DNA of 64,000 nucleotides from Desulfobacteraceae bacterium (GCA_014237395.1 JABZFP010000041.1:1-64000); one strand, 5' to 3'. Shown: positions 18,042-27,352, numbered from the stretch's first letter. Notes: generated by a model from the sequence alone, not told the origin. Numbers and translations: made by a program.

Positions 18042-20276
18042 ATGGCCGGCCTTAAATCCTTGAATGCAAAGGGGTTGCCCGAGGCATTCGATCTTGACCA
18101 GCATGGCGCAAAGCCGATTATTTCCCTTTCCATGCAGGCGAAGACCATTCGGCTGTCGTATGCTTTTCCGGGCTACAGTTTTGCGGATCATACACGCCAA
18201 GATGACACCGGTGACCACTCTGCCCGGGCTGCCTACCCGCATGAGGTTGGCATGGCCGGAACCGGTTTTCTTTCCGAGAGCGGCAAACCGCTGCTGCCGT
18301 CCTTCGGGCGTTTTCTTCAAATCCCACCCGGTCATGACTTTAAGGTCCGGGTCAAGAAAACCCTTTTGCGCAAGCGCCGCAACATGAAAATCAAACCGGC
18401 CCAGGAAAAGGCCAGGGATCAGAACGCCGGCACCCTCGAATTTGACGAAGCGACCTATACCCGGGATCGCTTCTACCCCGCAAAGGTGGTGGAAGTCAGC
18501 GATCCAATCTTCATGGACGGCTACCGGGTTCTTTGCATCCATGTGCGGCCGATGCAATACAATCCGGTAAAGGAACTGCTGCACTGTTTCTGCAATATCG
18601 AGGTGACGGTCGAATTTTCCCCCAAAGCAGCAGCGGATATCCGCCGGAACGATAGGCAAGAAGTTGCACCGGAGGTCTACCTGGACCGCTCCCGGAATCT
18701 GGAAGGCTTCGGCAATTTTCTCTTCAATCCCGAGCGGAAATATTATGAGAAAAAGGCCCTTCGGATGCTCCCGGTCGATAGCGCGGTCGGCCGACCCGAC
18801 ATCCCGGAATTCCTGATCATTTACGGGACGGGCCTGGAAGGCCCGGCGCGCAAACTCCAAACCTGGAAAATGAAACGCGGCATCGATACCGCCATTGTAC
18901 CCCTATCGGAAATTTTGATTGCGGAAGACGCGCCGTGTTCCCGTGAAATGCAGGTCGCAAAAATCAAACGCTATATCCGCCATCAACGCGGGGCGCCATC
19001 GTCACCGTTGCGCTACGTCCTGCTCTTCGGCGATATCGGCACCATCCCGACCGAAGAGCGGCAGCGGCCCGGAACATCGGCGGCCCCCCAGTTCGACACC
19101 ACCGACTATTACTATTTTACCCATCGGGACGCCCAAGGCGGGGAATGTCTTCTGCCATGGATTGCCGGCGGCCGGATTGCCGCCGTAACGACGGCGGAAG
19201 GTGGCGCCGTTGTAGACCAGATCATCCGCTACGAAAAGGACCCGCCAAGCGATCCGGCGTATTACAGCCGGATGACCGTGGCCGCCTATTTCGAAGATGG
19301 TGACGACAAGGGGCGTCAGGACGGGCGCGCCAACAAGGCTTACCTGAAGACCATGGAAACCATCCGGGAACACATGGTATCCCATGGGTTCGAGGTCAAC
19401 CGCGTCTATGTATCCAACACCCGTGCGCCTGAACAATACAGCGATGGAACCCCGGTGCCGCCAGAGGTCAAGGAAGACCTGATCTACAAAACCGACGCCC
19501 CGATCGCCACCAAAAAACTGATCGGCCTGATCAACGAAGGCCAGTTGATCATCGGACACCGTGGCCATGGGGATCGCCTGGGGTGGCAGAATCCGCCCCT
19601 CAAGACCGATGATTTGGACCGCATCGACAGCCCCACCCCTTCCGTTTTCTTCAGCATCAACTGTCGAACCGGAAGCTTCGACGGCGGCCGGGAATGCTTT
19701 GCCGAAGAAATTCTGGCGTTGGACGGGGGCGCGCCGTCTTTGATTGCGTCCACCGAGCTATCCGGGGCCTGGCGCAATGACAGCATGATCAAAGCGCTGT
19801 TCGACGCAATTTGGCCGGGCGTCATCCCAACTTACCCGATCACCACGATGCGGTTCCCGGTCAAATACTATCGCATCGGCGACATCATGAACTACGCCAA
19901 AGCCTACCTGATGATATCGCATGGGGTAAATGCCAATACCCAGAAACACTTTGAAATTTATCATGTCGTCGGGGATCCGACCCTGCAGATCTGGGGCAGC
20001 AAACCGTTGACCCTGAACCTGCGGGCCCGCATCAAAACCGATATCCTGATCGTGAACATGAACACCTGCCCGAAGGATGCCGTCCTTTCAATTTGGCATA
20101 AGGCCGACTGCCTGTTACGGATGGAACCCTCGGGCACACGGCTGGCGATTCCGCTGATGCTGTTGGATAACCTGCCGGATGACGCGCAAAATCCGTCGCG
20201 AACACAAAGCTATCCGTTGTCCATCTATTTCTCGGCACCGGGACACCGTTTGGCCGAATCGCACCTGTGGTTTTAA
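18042..20276 (+). CDS. Gingipain-like C25 cysteine peptidase, apparently without signal peptide
   Basis: A 744-residue protein with AAAGGAG before the ATG. Residues ~75-245 look like the C25 propeptide domain (GKPLLPSFGRFLQIP, later YNPVKELLHCFCNIEVTVEF). The caspase-like catalytic part has IIGHRGHGD with His509 and FFSINCRTG with Cys541. Their 32-residue spacing is close to that of gingipain R, and EFLIIYG and VLLFGDI are the expected core strands. Secreted relatives carry signal peptides and sorting domains; here the N-terminus (AGLKSLNAKG) has no hydrophobic segment and the C-terminus has no sorting signal, suggesting a cytoplasmic enzyme. In context it is a candidate leader peptidase for the adjacent small peptide. 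Confidence 0.8.
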   Translation: MAGLKSLNAKGLPEAFDLDQHGAKPIISLSMQAKTIRLSYAFPGYSFADHTRQDDTGDHSARAAYPHEVGMAGTGFLSESGKPLLPSFGRFLQIPPGHDFKVRVKKTLLRKRRNMKIKPAQEKARDQNAGTLEFDEATYTRDRFYPAKVVEVSDPIFMDGYRVLCIHVRPMQYNPVKELLHCFCNIEVTVEFSPKAAADIRRNDRQEVAPEVYLDRSRNLEGFGNFLFNPERKYYEKKALRMLPVDSAVGRPDIPEFLIIYGTGLEGPARKLQTWKMKRGIDTAIVPLSEILIAEDAPCSREMQVAKIKRYIRHQRGAPSSPLRYVLLFGDIGTIPTEERQRPGTSAAPQFDTTDYYYFTHRDAQGGECLLPWIAGGRIAAVTTAEGGAVVDQIIRYEKDPPSDPAYYSRMTVAAYFEDGDDKGRQDGRANKAYLKTMETIREHMVSHGFEVNRVYVSNTRAPEQYSDGTPVPPEVKEDLIYKTDAPIATKKLIGLINEGQLIIGHRGHGDRLGWQNPPLKTDDLDRIDSPTPSVFFSINCRTGSFDGGRECFAEEILALDGGAPSLIASTELSGAWRNDSMIKALFDAIWPGVIPTYPITTMRFPVKYYRIGDIMNYAKAYLMISHGVNANTQKHFEIYHVVGDPTLQIWGSKPLTLNLRARIKTDILIVNMNTCPKDAVLSIWHKADCLLRMEPSGTRLAIPLMLLDNLPDDAQNPSRTQSYPLSIYFSAPGHRLAESHLWF

Positions 20277-20345
20277 CGGCGCCCGGCACGGGGTGTGCGT
20301 GCCGCCCGGTGCCTGAAAACAGACGCGCCTCTTCTGTTCGCCGGT

Positions 20346-20570
20346 TTAGTAGTCGACATTCGGCGGGACGTTGAATTCCGTCTTGATGTTCTCCCGCTGG
20401 GTCATGATCTTGCCCACGTCCGCAGGCGTTACATCACCATAGTGATTGGCCTTAAAAAAATCCATGAGATCCTGCTGGGTGCAATCCGGACTGGCAATCA
20501 GGCTGACAAATTGCCCCGAAAGGTCGCGATCGCCACCAACGTCCGTCAAAAAATCGATAATACCTGGCAT
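20346..20570 (-). CDS. Nif11-like small protein, candidate modified-peptide precursor
   Basis: A 74-residue protein with a strong AAAGGAGG. Two ATGs in tandem (20573 and 20570) are possible; the second has the better spacing. Residues ~1-57 resemble a Nif11-type leader: hydrophobic-helix start GIIDFLTDVGGD, then DLSGQFVSLI, LMDFFKANHYG and a VTPADVGKIM turn-helix. The last ~16 residues (RENIKTEFNVPPNVDY) are a polar tail with Asn, Pro and a terminal Tyr that could be a core peptide. It lies 82 bases after a radical-SAM gene on the same strand. Nif11 resemblance is by pattern only; a small regulatory protein is the alternative. Confidence 0.6.
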   Translation of the reverse strand: MPGIIDFLTDVGGDRDLSGQFVSLIASPDCTQQDLMDFFKANHYGDVTPADVGKIMTQRENIKTEFNVPPNVDY

Positions 20571-20652
20571 CATTTCCTCCTTTGTTGAGGGGGTCAAGCC
20601 CCCTTTCAAGAGTCCGGCCACAGACCTCGTCGCCGGGACGACAATCCATATC

Positions 20653-21714
20653 TCAATTGGCTGCAGGCTCACACGCTGGCGCGATACCGGCTAATACGCG
20701 CTGGCAGTAAGGAACATCAGCGCCCATATCTCGTTCGCCGATTGCGGGGCGCATCATACCGGCTGTACGGCACTGGTCTTCAAAACGGCACGTTGGACAA
20801 AGGATAGCATCCGGCGCCACCGCGGCACGATAACGATCGCTCGCCAGCACTTTTCCGATCATACCCGGGGCATATTTCCCAAAACGCTGCCGGGTGGAAT
20901 GCGCAAACGTCACATCCCGGTTGGCCCGAATCATCAGTTTGCCCGACCGGCAAAGGGGAAACGATCGCGGCACCATGGGAAGCCGCAGAAGACTGGCGGC
21001 CACATTGACCAGGGGGTTGTAGAGCACATCGGTTTTGAGGCCATACAGGTTCAATGCTGAAACCGTCCGCACGAGTCTGATAAAATCATCCGGCACCAGC
21101 AGTTCGTCGGTCAGGTCGAAGCGGTCGTCCTTGACCCGAATCAATTGTATCAATGTTAACTGGTCTATACCATGGAATTTTTCATTCACGGTGGCCGCAA
21201 ACGCCGGCAATTGCGCAAGCAGCGTTTTGCCGGTTGCCGCAAAAAGGGTAACGGCCAGCCCGGCATCGAGCGCCGCCGAAATTCCCCGGCTCGCCTGGCG
21301 ATAGGATCCCGCCCCGCGCATGCGGTCATGCAGAGACGCGGGACCCTGCAGACTCAGCGAAATCGCCAGGTTGGGATAGCGCGCCAGCGCGACGGCCATG
21401 GCGTCCGTCATCAAAAGCCCGTTCGTGTTTAAAAAAACAGCATGATATCCCTGCGCGAAAACATCGTCCAGCAGGTCAAAAAAACCCGGCCAAAGCAAGG
21501 GCTCCCCGCCGGTCAGATGGAGGTGCCGGTATCCCTCGTCGTAACCCTCACGGGTGATGGTTTTTACAAGATCCAGTCCCAGAGAGGCCTCTTCCGCAAA
21601 GTGCGCGCGGGTAAAACAGTGGGTGCAGGCACTGTTGCAACGGGTGGTCAGTTCGATGCTGAGATTGGCCACCAGACCGCGTCGACCACCGGGTTCATGG
21701 CAACAGGTCGTCAT
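20653..21714 (-). CDS. Radical SAM enzyme with SPASM-like C-terminal cysteines
   Basis: A 353-residue protein whose ATG at 21714 overlaps the preceding stop (ATGA), which decides the start over the longer frame to 21753. The N-terminal motif is CNSACTHC (Cys26, Cys30, Cys33), followed by HLTGGEPLLWPG (the GGE SAM-binding motif) and FLNTNG. Near the C-terminus CPTCRFEDQC and a late YCQ give a short auxiliary-cluster pattern like SPASM/twitch proteins, which modify ribosomally made peptides. It stands between an isoprenoid-synthase-like gene and the small precursor-like gene, the usual arrangement of a peptide-modifying radical-SAM enzyme. Confidence 0.82.
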   Translation of the reverse strand: MTTCCHEPGGRRGLVANLSIELTTRCNSACTHCFTRAHFAEEASLGLDLVKTITREGYDEGYRHLHLTGGEPLLWPGFFDLLDDVFAQGYHAVFLNTNGLLMTDAMAVALARYPNLAISLSLQGPASLHDRMRGAGSYRQASRGISAALDAGLAVTLFAATGKTLLAQLPAFAATVNEKFHGIDQLTLIQLIRVKDDRFDLTDELLVPDDFIRLVRTVSALNLYGLKTDVLYNPLVNVAASLLRLPMVPRSFPLCRSGKLMIRANRDVTFAHSTRQRFGKYAPGMIGKVLASDRYRAAVAPDAILCPTCRFEDQCRTAGMMRPAIGERDMGADVPYCQRVLAGIAPACEPAAN

Positions 21715-22697
21715 ATACGATACGGGGCCTCCGTGAACGGCCGTGCCAGGCAACGCAATTCTTCTGCCAGACCGGTCATCTGAACCGCCTCCATGGCAGA
21801 TGCCGCCTGCATCAGTTCGGTGCGAATCTTAACCGCGATGGTTTCAACAATGCCGCCATTTTTAACGGCCGTCAGGATGACATCGTAACATGCCCTGTCA
21901 TCACGCCGCGACGGTCGGTCCCATTGCTCCTGAAGAGCGGCAGGCAGGCAGAAGTAAATGGCCGAATGGCTGCCGCTCGCCATGTCCGCCGCCATGTCCT
22001 GCAAATCATCCAGCAACCGCCAGGCGATCCCGAATGCACCGTAGGCGGTCTCAATAGCAGCGGCGAAAGCATCGCCCGCCGCCGTTTTGGCCATGAGAAC
22101 GGGCACAATCAGCCCCGTGGCCATCTGGTTGCGGAAATGCGTACTGTAACCGTCCAGGGTGGGTATGGCCGGTGGGGAACCGATACTGGCGTAGTAGGCG
22201 TCGATGAAACCCCGGACGAGCGCCGCGCCCTCCGGCACGTGGATGGCCAGTCGCTCGAGCGCCGCATGCATGCGCAACCAGGCCTGGCTGCGGAGCAGCA
22301 AATGCAAATGGGTGGCGGGCAACTGGCCGTCGTTGAGATGGTCGTCCAGGGGATGCAGAAAAAGCGCCATGGCATGGGCCGTCCGGGCAAGGCCGCCTTC
22401 TTCCGGAGCCTGCCGCAGCCGGCCGCCGTCATGCCGTTCTATCCAGTGGATGACAGACCAGGCCGGGGACGGGTAGTTTCGAAAATAATCGAATGCCGGG
22501 AAAAACGGCGTCCGAAAATGCTGCATGCAGAATACCACCGCATCCGTATGGGTTGAGGGCGGCAACGAACGAAAAAATGCCATCATTTCACGATTCATGG
22601 CATGACGAAAAAGAGCCGCTTCTTCAGTCAGGGTGACCTGGCCGAAACGCACCGACGGGTCGGCGTTGGGCACAATGGGAGGCGGGATGATTTCCAT
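21711..22697 (-). CDS. Class-I isoprenoid-synthase-like protein
   Basis: A 328-residue all-helical protein. It carries two Asp-rich motifs in the arrangement of class-I prenyl and terpene synthases: LDDHLND (Asp118, Asp119, Asp123) and LLDDLQD (Asp230, Asp231, Asp234), about 110 residues apart, which would hold the Mg-diphosphate. It lacks other features of FPP/GGPP synthases that I would expect, such as a clear basic GKxxR block. It is translationally coupled to the radical-SAM gene (ATGA) and sits 79 bases after the cyclase gene. It may prenylate a peptide or small molecule, or have lost isoprenoid chemistry; substrate unknown. Confidence 0.75.
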   Translation of the reverse strand: MEIIPPPIVPNADPSVRFGQVTLTEEAALFRHAMNREMMAFFRSLPPSTHTDAVVFCMQHFRTPFFPAFDYFRNYPSPAWSVIHWIERHDGGRLRQAPEEGGLARTAHAMALFLHPLDDHLNDGQLPATHLHLLLRSQAWLRMHAALERLAIHVPEGAALVRGFIDAYYASIGSPPAIPTLDGYSTHFRNQMATGLIVPVLMAKTAAGDAFAAAIETAYGAFGIAWRLLDDLQDMAADMASGSHSAIYFCLPAALQEQWDRPSRRDDRACYDVILTAVKNGGIVETIAVKIRTELMQAASAMEAVQMTGLAEELRCLARPFTEAPYRI

Positions 22698-22776
22698 GGC
22701 AACTGGTTTTTGATTTTGGAATGGGCATCGACCGCTGCTGCTCCGGAGCCGGCTCGCCGTCCCGGGATAGAAGAGC

Positions 22777-25700
22777 TTACGCCTCTTTCGGTTGGGACAT
22801 ACGCGGCAAGCGCCTCAGGTCCCATTCAAGATTCATTTCTTCGAAAAGCGCACCGGCCTTTTCGAGATAGGCCGATGATGTGATGCCACCCATCAGGGTT
22901 TGAGGGCTTTCGGCTTCCGCCAGGCACAACCCGACCTCTGCATAGGCGCGCGACAGGGCGATACGCGCCCCCATGTGCTCGCCCACACGAATGGATTTCT
23001 GCCACCACTTCAAGGCGGACCTCCGCTTACGGATCAGCCAGCAATAGACACCCATCATACAAAGGGCCTCCGTGCGATGCTGCGCAACCTTGCGGGTCTG
23101 CCGTAAAAGCGCCCGACAGCATTTATGGGCTTGGCTGCGCAGCCTCGGCAGATCCGCGTCATGCCCATCGGCAATGACGGCCTGCAGGCGGTTGAGGGCC
23201 AACGCGGCCTGGCTGCGACAAAAAACGGAAACCATCCACGGCACGATCTCCTGCGAACGCCGGATGACATCCGCCTTTTCCAGGGCGGCCGCGGCAGCCT
23301 TACGGTCTCCCATCAGAAGATGGATCTGCGCCCGACATCCGTATAGATGAATCAGCGACAAGCCGGAGTTGGTCTTCTTGGCAAGCGCCACACCCCGGTC
23401 AATTTCATCCAGGGCCTCCGGAAGAAGCCGGGTTTCCATCAACAAACACGTATTCAAAAGCTGCTTGAATAGAAGCGTAGCATCGTTTTCATACACTTCG
23501 GCAATATCATTCAAACGCTTCACAAGCCATTGGGTAACGGCGATATCTCCCTGATAAAGGTTGTGAAATCCGTGCCAGTAATAGTGCAGGGATGCTGACC
23601 ATATCTCACCGATGTCAAGATTACGGTTGACCAGATCATCATCATGCCGGTCGATGCCGGGCCAATCCCCGGCGAAATATTTCAGGGTCGACTGAAGCAG
23701 ATCGTAGGTGATCATCTGCCGTTCGTCTTGTCTGTTCAATCGTCCTTGCGCCAGGGCCAATATTCGCCGCCCTAAACCAAAAGAAATGCCGGTGAAGGTA
23801 AAAAGTGCGCTTGCGCTGATGAATTTCCCCGCGCCGTTAGGGAATCGGGTAAAATCGAATTGGGTAAATCGCCGATAAAAATATAACGATTCAAAAAAGA
23901 ACCGCCTGGGGTAGATGATGATGAGGGTTTGGCACTTGGTATAGAAAAGTTCGATCGCTTCGCTGTCTTTCGCGGTGGGCTCTTTTTTGAATTTCATGAA
24001 CGGCAGGTAAAGTGCGACCAGCAGGTGGAAAAAGCCATACGTCATATGGAAAAATCTTGAAACGGGATGTTTGGGAAACTTCCCCCAATAGAACTCCAGG
24101 GACTTATCAAAATATTGGAGCGCTTCTTCGTATTGGCCGCGATTATGGAATGCGACCGCGATATTCTTTTCCAGCAAGGCAACTTTGGCCGAATCGGCTG
24201 TCTGGCCTGATTTCCTTCTGTAGAGATTTAAGGCTTCCAGGTAGTAGTGCAGCGCTTCGCTCGAAGCGGATGTTTTCAGCGCCTCTTCGCCGGCCTTTAT
24301 CAAAGCATCCTCGGCTTTTTCCAGGTTTTCTCCCCGGCTGTAGTGATAGGCCAGCATACCATAAAAAGCGTGCAGTTTTTCAGCGAAGACCTTCTCGATG
24401 GTATGGGCCACCTCCAGGTGCAGGGCTTTGCACTTGTCAGGCAGAATCGAAGCATAAGCGGCTTCCTGGGTCAGGGCATGTTTGAAATGGTATTCGAGCT
24501 CCTCAAACCGCTCCCGCTCGAGGATGAACTGCATGTCTTTCAGATAGGACAATCGGTCGTCCATATCCCGGGTCGAACCCGATACCTCCGAGAGAATTCG
24601 GTAGAAAAAATTGCGGCCGATCACCGCCGCCACTTTCAGCAAATCACGCGCATTTTCCTCCAGGCGGTCGATGCGCGCCATCAGCACGTCGTTGATGGTA
24701 TTGGGGATGGTCATGGTGCCAAATTTGTCTGTCACCTGAAATTTCCCCCCCCGTATGACAACCGCACCTTCATCGATGAACGAGCGTACGACCTCCTCAA
24801 TAAAATAGGGGTTGCCGCCGGCGCGCTGAACGATCTGTCCGACAACCGCATGATTGATGCCTTTCAGATCCAGCATATCGACAATCAGTGCTTCGCTCAT
24901 GCGTTCGTCCAGAGGCTCCAGCACAATGTCGAGTTGGTAAACCGAATTCCCATTTTCAAGGGCAGATAGGATCCGGTGGCCCGTTTCCGCGTAACCGGGA
25001 CGGAAGAGATTGATGAAGAGAATGCGCTCCTGCTTCGCCAGGCGGAAAAGGAATTCCAAAAGCGCGATGGAGCTTTTATCGGCCCAATGCAAATCATCGA
25101 TGATGACGATCAGAGGACCCAATTTGCTCAGCCGGATCAGCACCTCCCGCACGTTTTTACGAATCAGTTTCTCAAGGGCGTCACCCTCGATGCCACGGAT
25201 CCGGTCACGATGCGCCTTCGGCAGGTTCATCCCCAAAAGGGTCGCCACGAAAGGCAATACATCGCCGCTCTTGTCCGGAAAAAGCCGTTGCAAAGCAGCC
25301 TTAAGCTTGCTGAACGCCTCGGTCGCATCGTCATCCACCCGGATCCCGGCCCAATGCTTCAAAAAATCGCTGATGGGATGAAAACTCAGGTTGCGGCCCA
25401 TCGATACGGCCCGGCCTTCCAGCACGGTCACCCGCCGGAGGGACTCCCGCTGCTTCAGTTCGGCGATGAGCCGCGACTTGCCGATGCCGGCTTCACCGAT
25501 CACATTGACGATCGCGCCGCTGCCGTTAATCAGCTTGAGCACCTGAAGTTCCAGTTGGTCGAGCTTGCTGCTGCGACCCACCATATCCGAGAAAATCATG
25601 CGCTCGGATCCCAGCCGCGGGCGATGGACCCCCTTGCGGTCGGGAAGGACCTTGTAAACGGAAATGCTTTCACCCTTGCCTTTGATCACTTTTTTGCCAA

Positions 25701-26382
25701 GGTTTTCGAATTCAAACATCCCGCGCGCCTGCTTAAAAATGTCACGGGTGACGCAGGTGGTGCCCGGTTCGGCCAGGTGCTCCATACGCGAGGCCAGGTT
25801 GACGGTGTCCCCCACCGCTTTGAATTCCACCCGCAGGTCATTACCGAGTGTTCCCACCACCACCGGACCGGAATGAATCCCGATCCGCATACGGATAGGC
25901 CCGAAGTCTTTTTGGTGTTGATTGAATACCGCGATTTCCCGGTGAATGGCGTGTGCGGCCCAGAGGGCGCGCTGCGGGGCTTCCTCTAGAGCAATCGGAG
26001 CCCCGAACAGGGCCATGATCCCGTCACCGGTCATCTCATTGATCGTGCCTTCGTAATCATGAACCTGGCGGATCAATATTTCATAAATCTTGCCCATGAC
26101 CGTGTAGGCCGTCTCAGCCCCGAGGCGGTCCACCAGGGGCGTAAACCCCTCCATATCGCAAAACATGACCGTAACATGGCGGCGTTCGCCTTCGATGCGA
26201 TCCCGCTGGCTGAGAATTTTTCTGGTAAGGCCTTCCGGGAGATAGCGCTGAAGCTTGGCCAGTTTTTCATCGAATGACTGGGGGGGGAAATCGGCACGAA
26301 CGGTCGTCAGGAGAGGGGAACCGCACTGATTGCAATAGTTGGCCCCTTCCAAGTTCTCATAACGGCAGCCGGGGCATATCAT
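22777..26382 (-). CDS. Zinc ribbon / class III adenylate-guanylate cyclase / AAA ATPase / TPR protein
   Basis: A 1201-residue multidomain regulator. Residues 3-20 are a zinc ribbon (CPGC...CNQC). Residues ~65-245 are a class III nucleotide cyclase domain with metal ligands Asp76 (FCDMEGF) and Asp120 (TGDGIMALFG) and the EFKAVGDTVNLASRM segment. Residues ~265-700 are a STAND-like ATPase with Walker A GEAGIGKS (296-303) and LIVIIDDLHWAD as Walker B. The remaining ~500 residues are TPR-type helices. This architecture is common in deltaproteobacteria, where the ATPase/TPR part senses a ligand and controls cyclic-nucleotide synthesis. It heads the minus-strand group ending in the precursor-like gene and may control it. 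Confidence 0.9.
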   Translation of the reverse strand: MICPGCRYENLEGANYCNQCGSPLLTTVRADFPPQSFDEKLAKLQRYLPEGLTRKILSQRDRIEGERRHVTVMFCDMEGFTPLVDRLGAETAYTVMGKIYEILIRQVHDYEGTINEMTGDGIMALFGAPIALEEAPQRALWAAHAIHREIAVFNQHQKDFGPIRMRIGIHSGPVVVGTLGNDLRVEFKAVGDTVNLASRMEHLAEPGTTCVTRDIFKQARGMFEFENLGKKVIKGKGESISVYKVLPDRKGVHRPRLGSERMIFSDMVGRSSKLDQLELQVLKLINGSGAIVNVIGEAGIGKSRLIAELKQRESLRRVTVLEGRAVSMGRNLSFHPISDFLKHWAGIRVDDDATEAFSKLKAALQRLFPDKSGDVLPFVATLLGMNLPKAHRDRIRGIEGDALEKLIRKNVREVLIRLSKLGPLIVIIDDLHWADKSSIALLEFLFRLAKQERILFINLFRPGYAETGHRILSALENGNSVYQLDIVLEPLDERMSEALIVDMLDLKGINHAVVGQIVQRAGGNPYFIEEVVRSFIDEGAVVIRGGKFQVTDKFGTMTIPNTINDVLMARIDRLEENARDLLKVAAVIGRNFFYRILSEVSGSTRDMDDRLSYLKDMQFILERERFEELEYHFKHALTQEAAYASILPDKCKALHLEVAHTIEKVFAEKLHAFYGMLAYHYSRGENLEKAEDALIKAGEEALKTSASSEALHYYLEALNLYRRKSGQTADSAKVALLEKNIAVAFHNRGQYEEALQYFDKSLEFYWGKFPKHPVSRFFHMTYGFFHLLVALYLPFMKFKKEPTAKDSEAIELFYTKCQTLIIIYPRRFFFESLYFYRRFTQFDFTRFPNGAGKFISASALFTFTGISFGLGRRILALAQGRLNRQDERQMITYDLLQSTLKYFAGDWPGIDRHDDDLVNRNLDIGEIWSASLHYYWHGFHNLYQGDIAVTQWLVKRLNDIAEVYENDATLLFKQLLNTCLLMETRLLPEALDEIDRGVALAKKTNSGLSLIHLYGCRAQIHLLMGDRKAAAAALEKADVIRRSQEIVPWMVSVFCRSQAALALNRLQAVIADGHDADLPRLRSQAHKCCRALLRQTRKVAQHRTEALCMMGVYCWLIRKRRSALKWWQKSIRVGEHMGARIALSRAYAEVGLCLAEAESPQTLMGGITSSAYLEKAGALFEEMNLEWDLRRLPRMSQPKEA

Positions 26383-26702
26383 TCGGGTATCACTCTAATC
26401 TGGCCTTTATGACTGGCGAAAAGCGTTCACGTCCCCAGTTCCTAGTGGGTGGGGCATTCCAAAAAGGACCGATGGTGGGGTTGGAAAATTCGATATGTGC
26501 GATTTTTGTCATTAAATCGGTCGGTTGTCAAGAATCGAATTGCCATGGCGCCAAAATGATAACCTGCCGTGCGCTCCTTCTACTCACCATACCTCGCTTC
26601 AACCCTCTTTGTTGAAAGACGAGGAACCGTCCCTATGATTAAAGGAACCATATGGTAATCGTCGCCGAGACTATTCATCCCATAGACTGCAAGGAGACCT
26701 GC
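26383..26702. other. Divergent intergenic region before the AhpD-like selenoprotein
   Basis: No gene is seen in this 320-base stretch. It separates the divergently transcribed cyclase and selenoprotein genes and must carry both promoters. Candidate plus-strand boxes (TTGTCA at 26525) lack a convincing -10. Confidence 0.4.
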
Positions 26703-27275
26703 ATGAGCTACTATCTGAAGACAACGCCCCCGGAAGAGGCCCGCGGCCGGCTTAAGGTGACCTACGCTACCCTGGAATCGATGTTTATGACGGTCCCGAA
26801 AGTGTTCGTGGCCCAGAGTATCCGGCCGGACCTGCTGGAGCCCATCGTCACCTACGTCAAACGGCTGATGATCGATGACCACGCCCTGCCCCGCAGCACC
26901 AAGGAACTGATTGCGGCCTATGTGTCCAAACTCAACGCCTGCGCCTATTGAGTGGACGCCCACAGCGCCATGGTCATGGCGCAGGGATTCACCCGGAAAC
27001 AGGTTAAAAGCATTCTCGACGATGTGGACGGCTCTGATCTGATTGACAAGAAAACCAAAAAACTGCTGCATCTCGCGGAAAAAACCACTCGATACGCGTA
27101 TAAAGTTACCGAAGAGGATATCAAAACCCTTAAAACCGATGGCTGCAGCGAAGAAGAAATCTTCGAAGCCGTGGCCGTAACGTCCCTATTTAACTACATG
27201 GACCGTATGGCGGACGCCTTAGGCGCCCCGGTGGAAGGGTTTCAGGAAATGATGGCCCAGATGGCCGGTGAATAG
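26703..27275 (+). CDS. AhpD-like / carboxymuconolactone-decarboxylase-family selenoprotein, UGA recoded at codon 83
   Basis: A 190-residue protein if TGA 26949-26951 is read as selenocysteine. Residues 78-87 become NACAY-Sec-VDAH, the CxxC-x3-H motif of AhpD/peroxidase-related enzymes with the second cysteine replaced by Sec (Cys80, Sec83, His87). Both flanks continue the family in one frame: STKELIAAYVSKLN before, and AMVMAQGFTRKQVKSIL and the helical FEAVAVTSLFNYMDRMA after. The start chosen has AAGGAG eight bases upstream; ATG 26652 would add 17 residues. Probable role: redox-active peroxidase or disulfide reductase. Sec-containing AhpD-like proteins are known from deltaproteobacteria and marine metagenomes. 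Confidence 0.85.
26965..26982 (+). promoter_or_regulatory. bSECIS-like hairpin of the AhpD-like selenoprotein
   Basis: Perfect 7-bp stem GCGCCAT (26965-26971) with ATGGCGC (26976-26982) closing a GGTC loop, 20 bases after the UGA. Stem, GGU-containing loop and distance all fit known bacterial SECIS elements, and it lies in coding sequence as expected. Confidence 0.75.
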
Positions 27276-27352
27276 GGGATAGGGGGCATGGCGTTACCTC
27301 CGGCCAAGCGCAAATTGGACCGGGGGAGGTCCGCCACTGGCGGCGTTCGTTC

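Noticed and set aside
26949..26951. Two separate short genes split at TGA in the AhpD-like gene
   Set aside because: The two halves together make one CxxC-family protein and a perfect hairpin follows the TGA.
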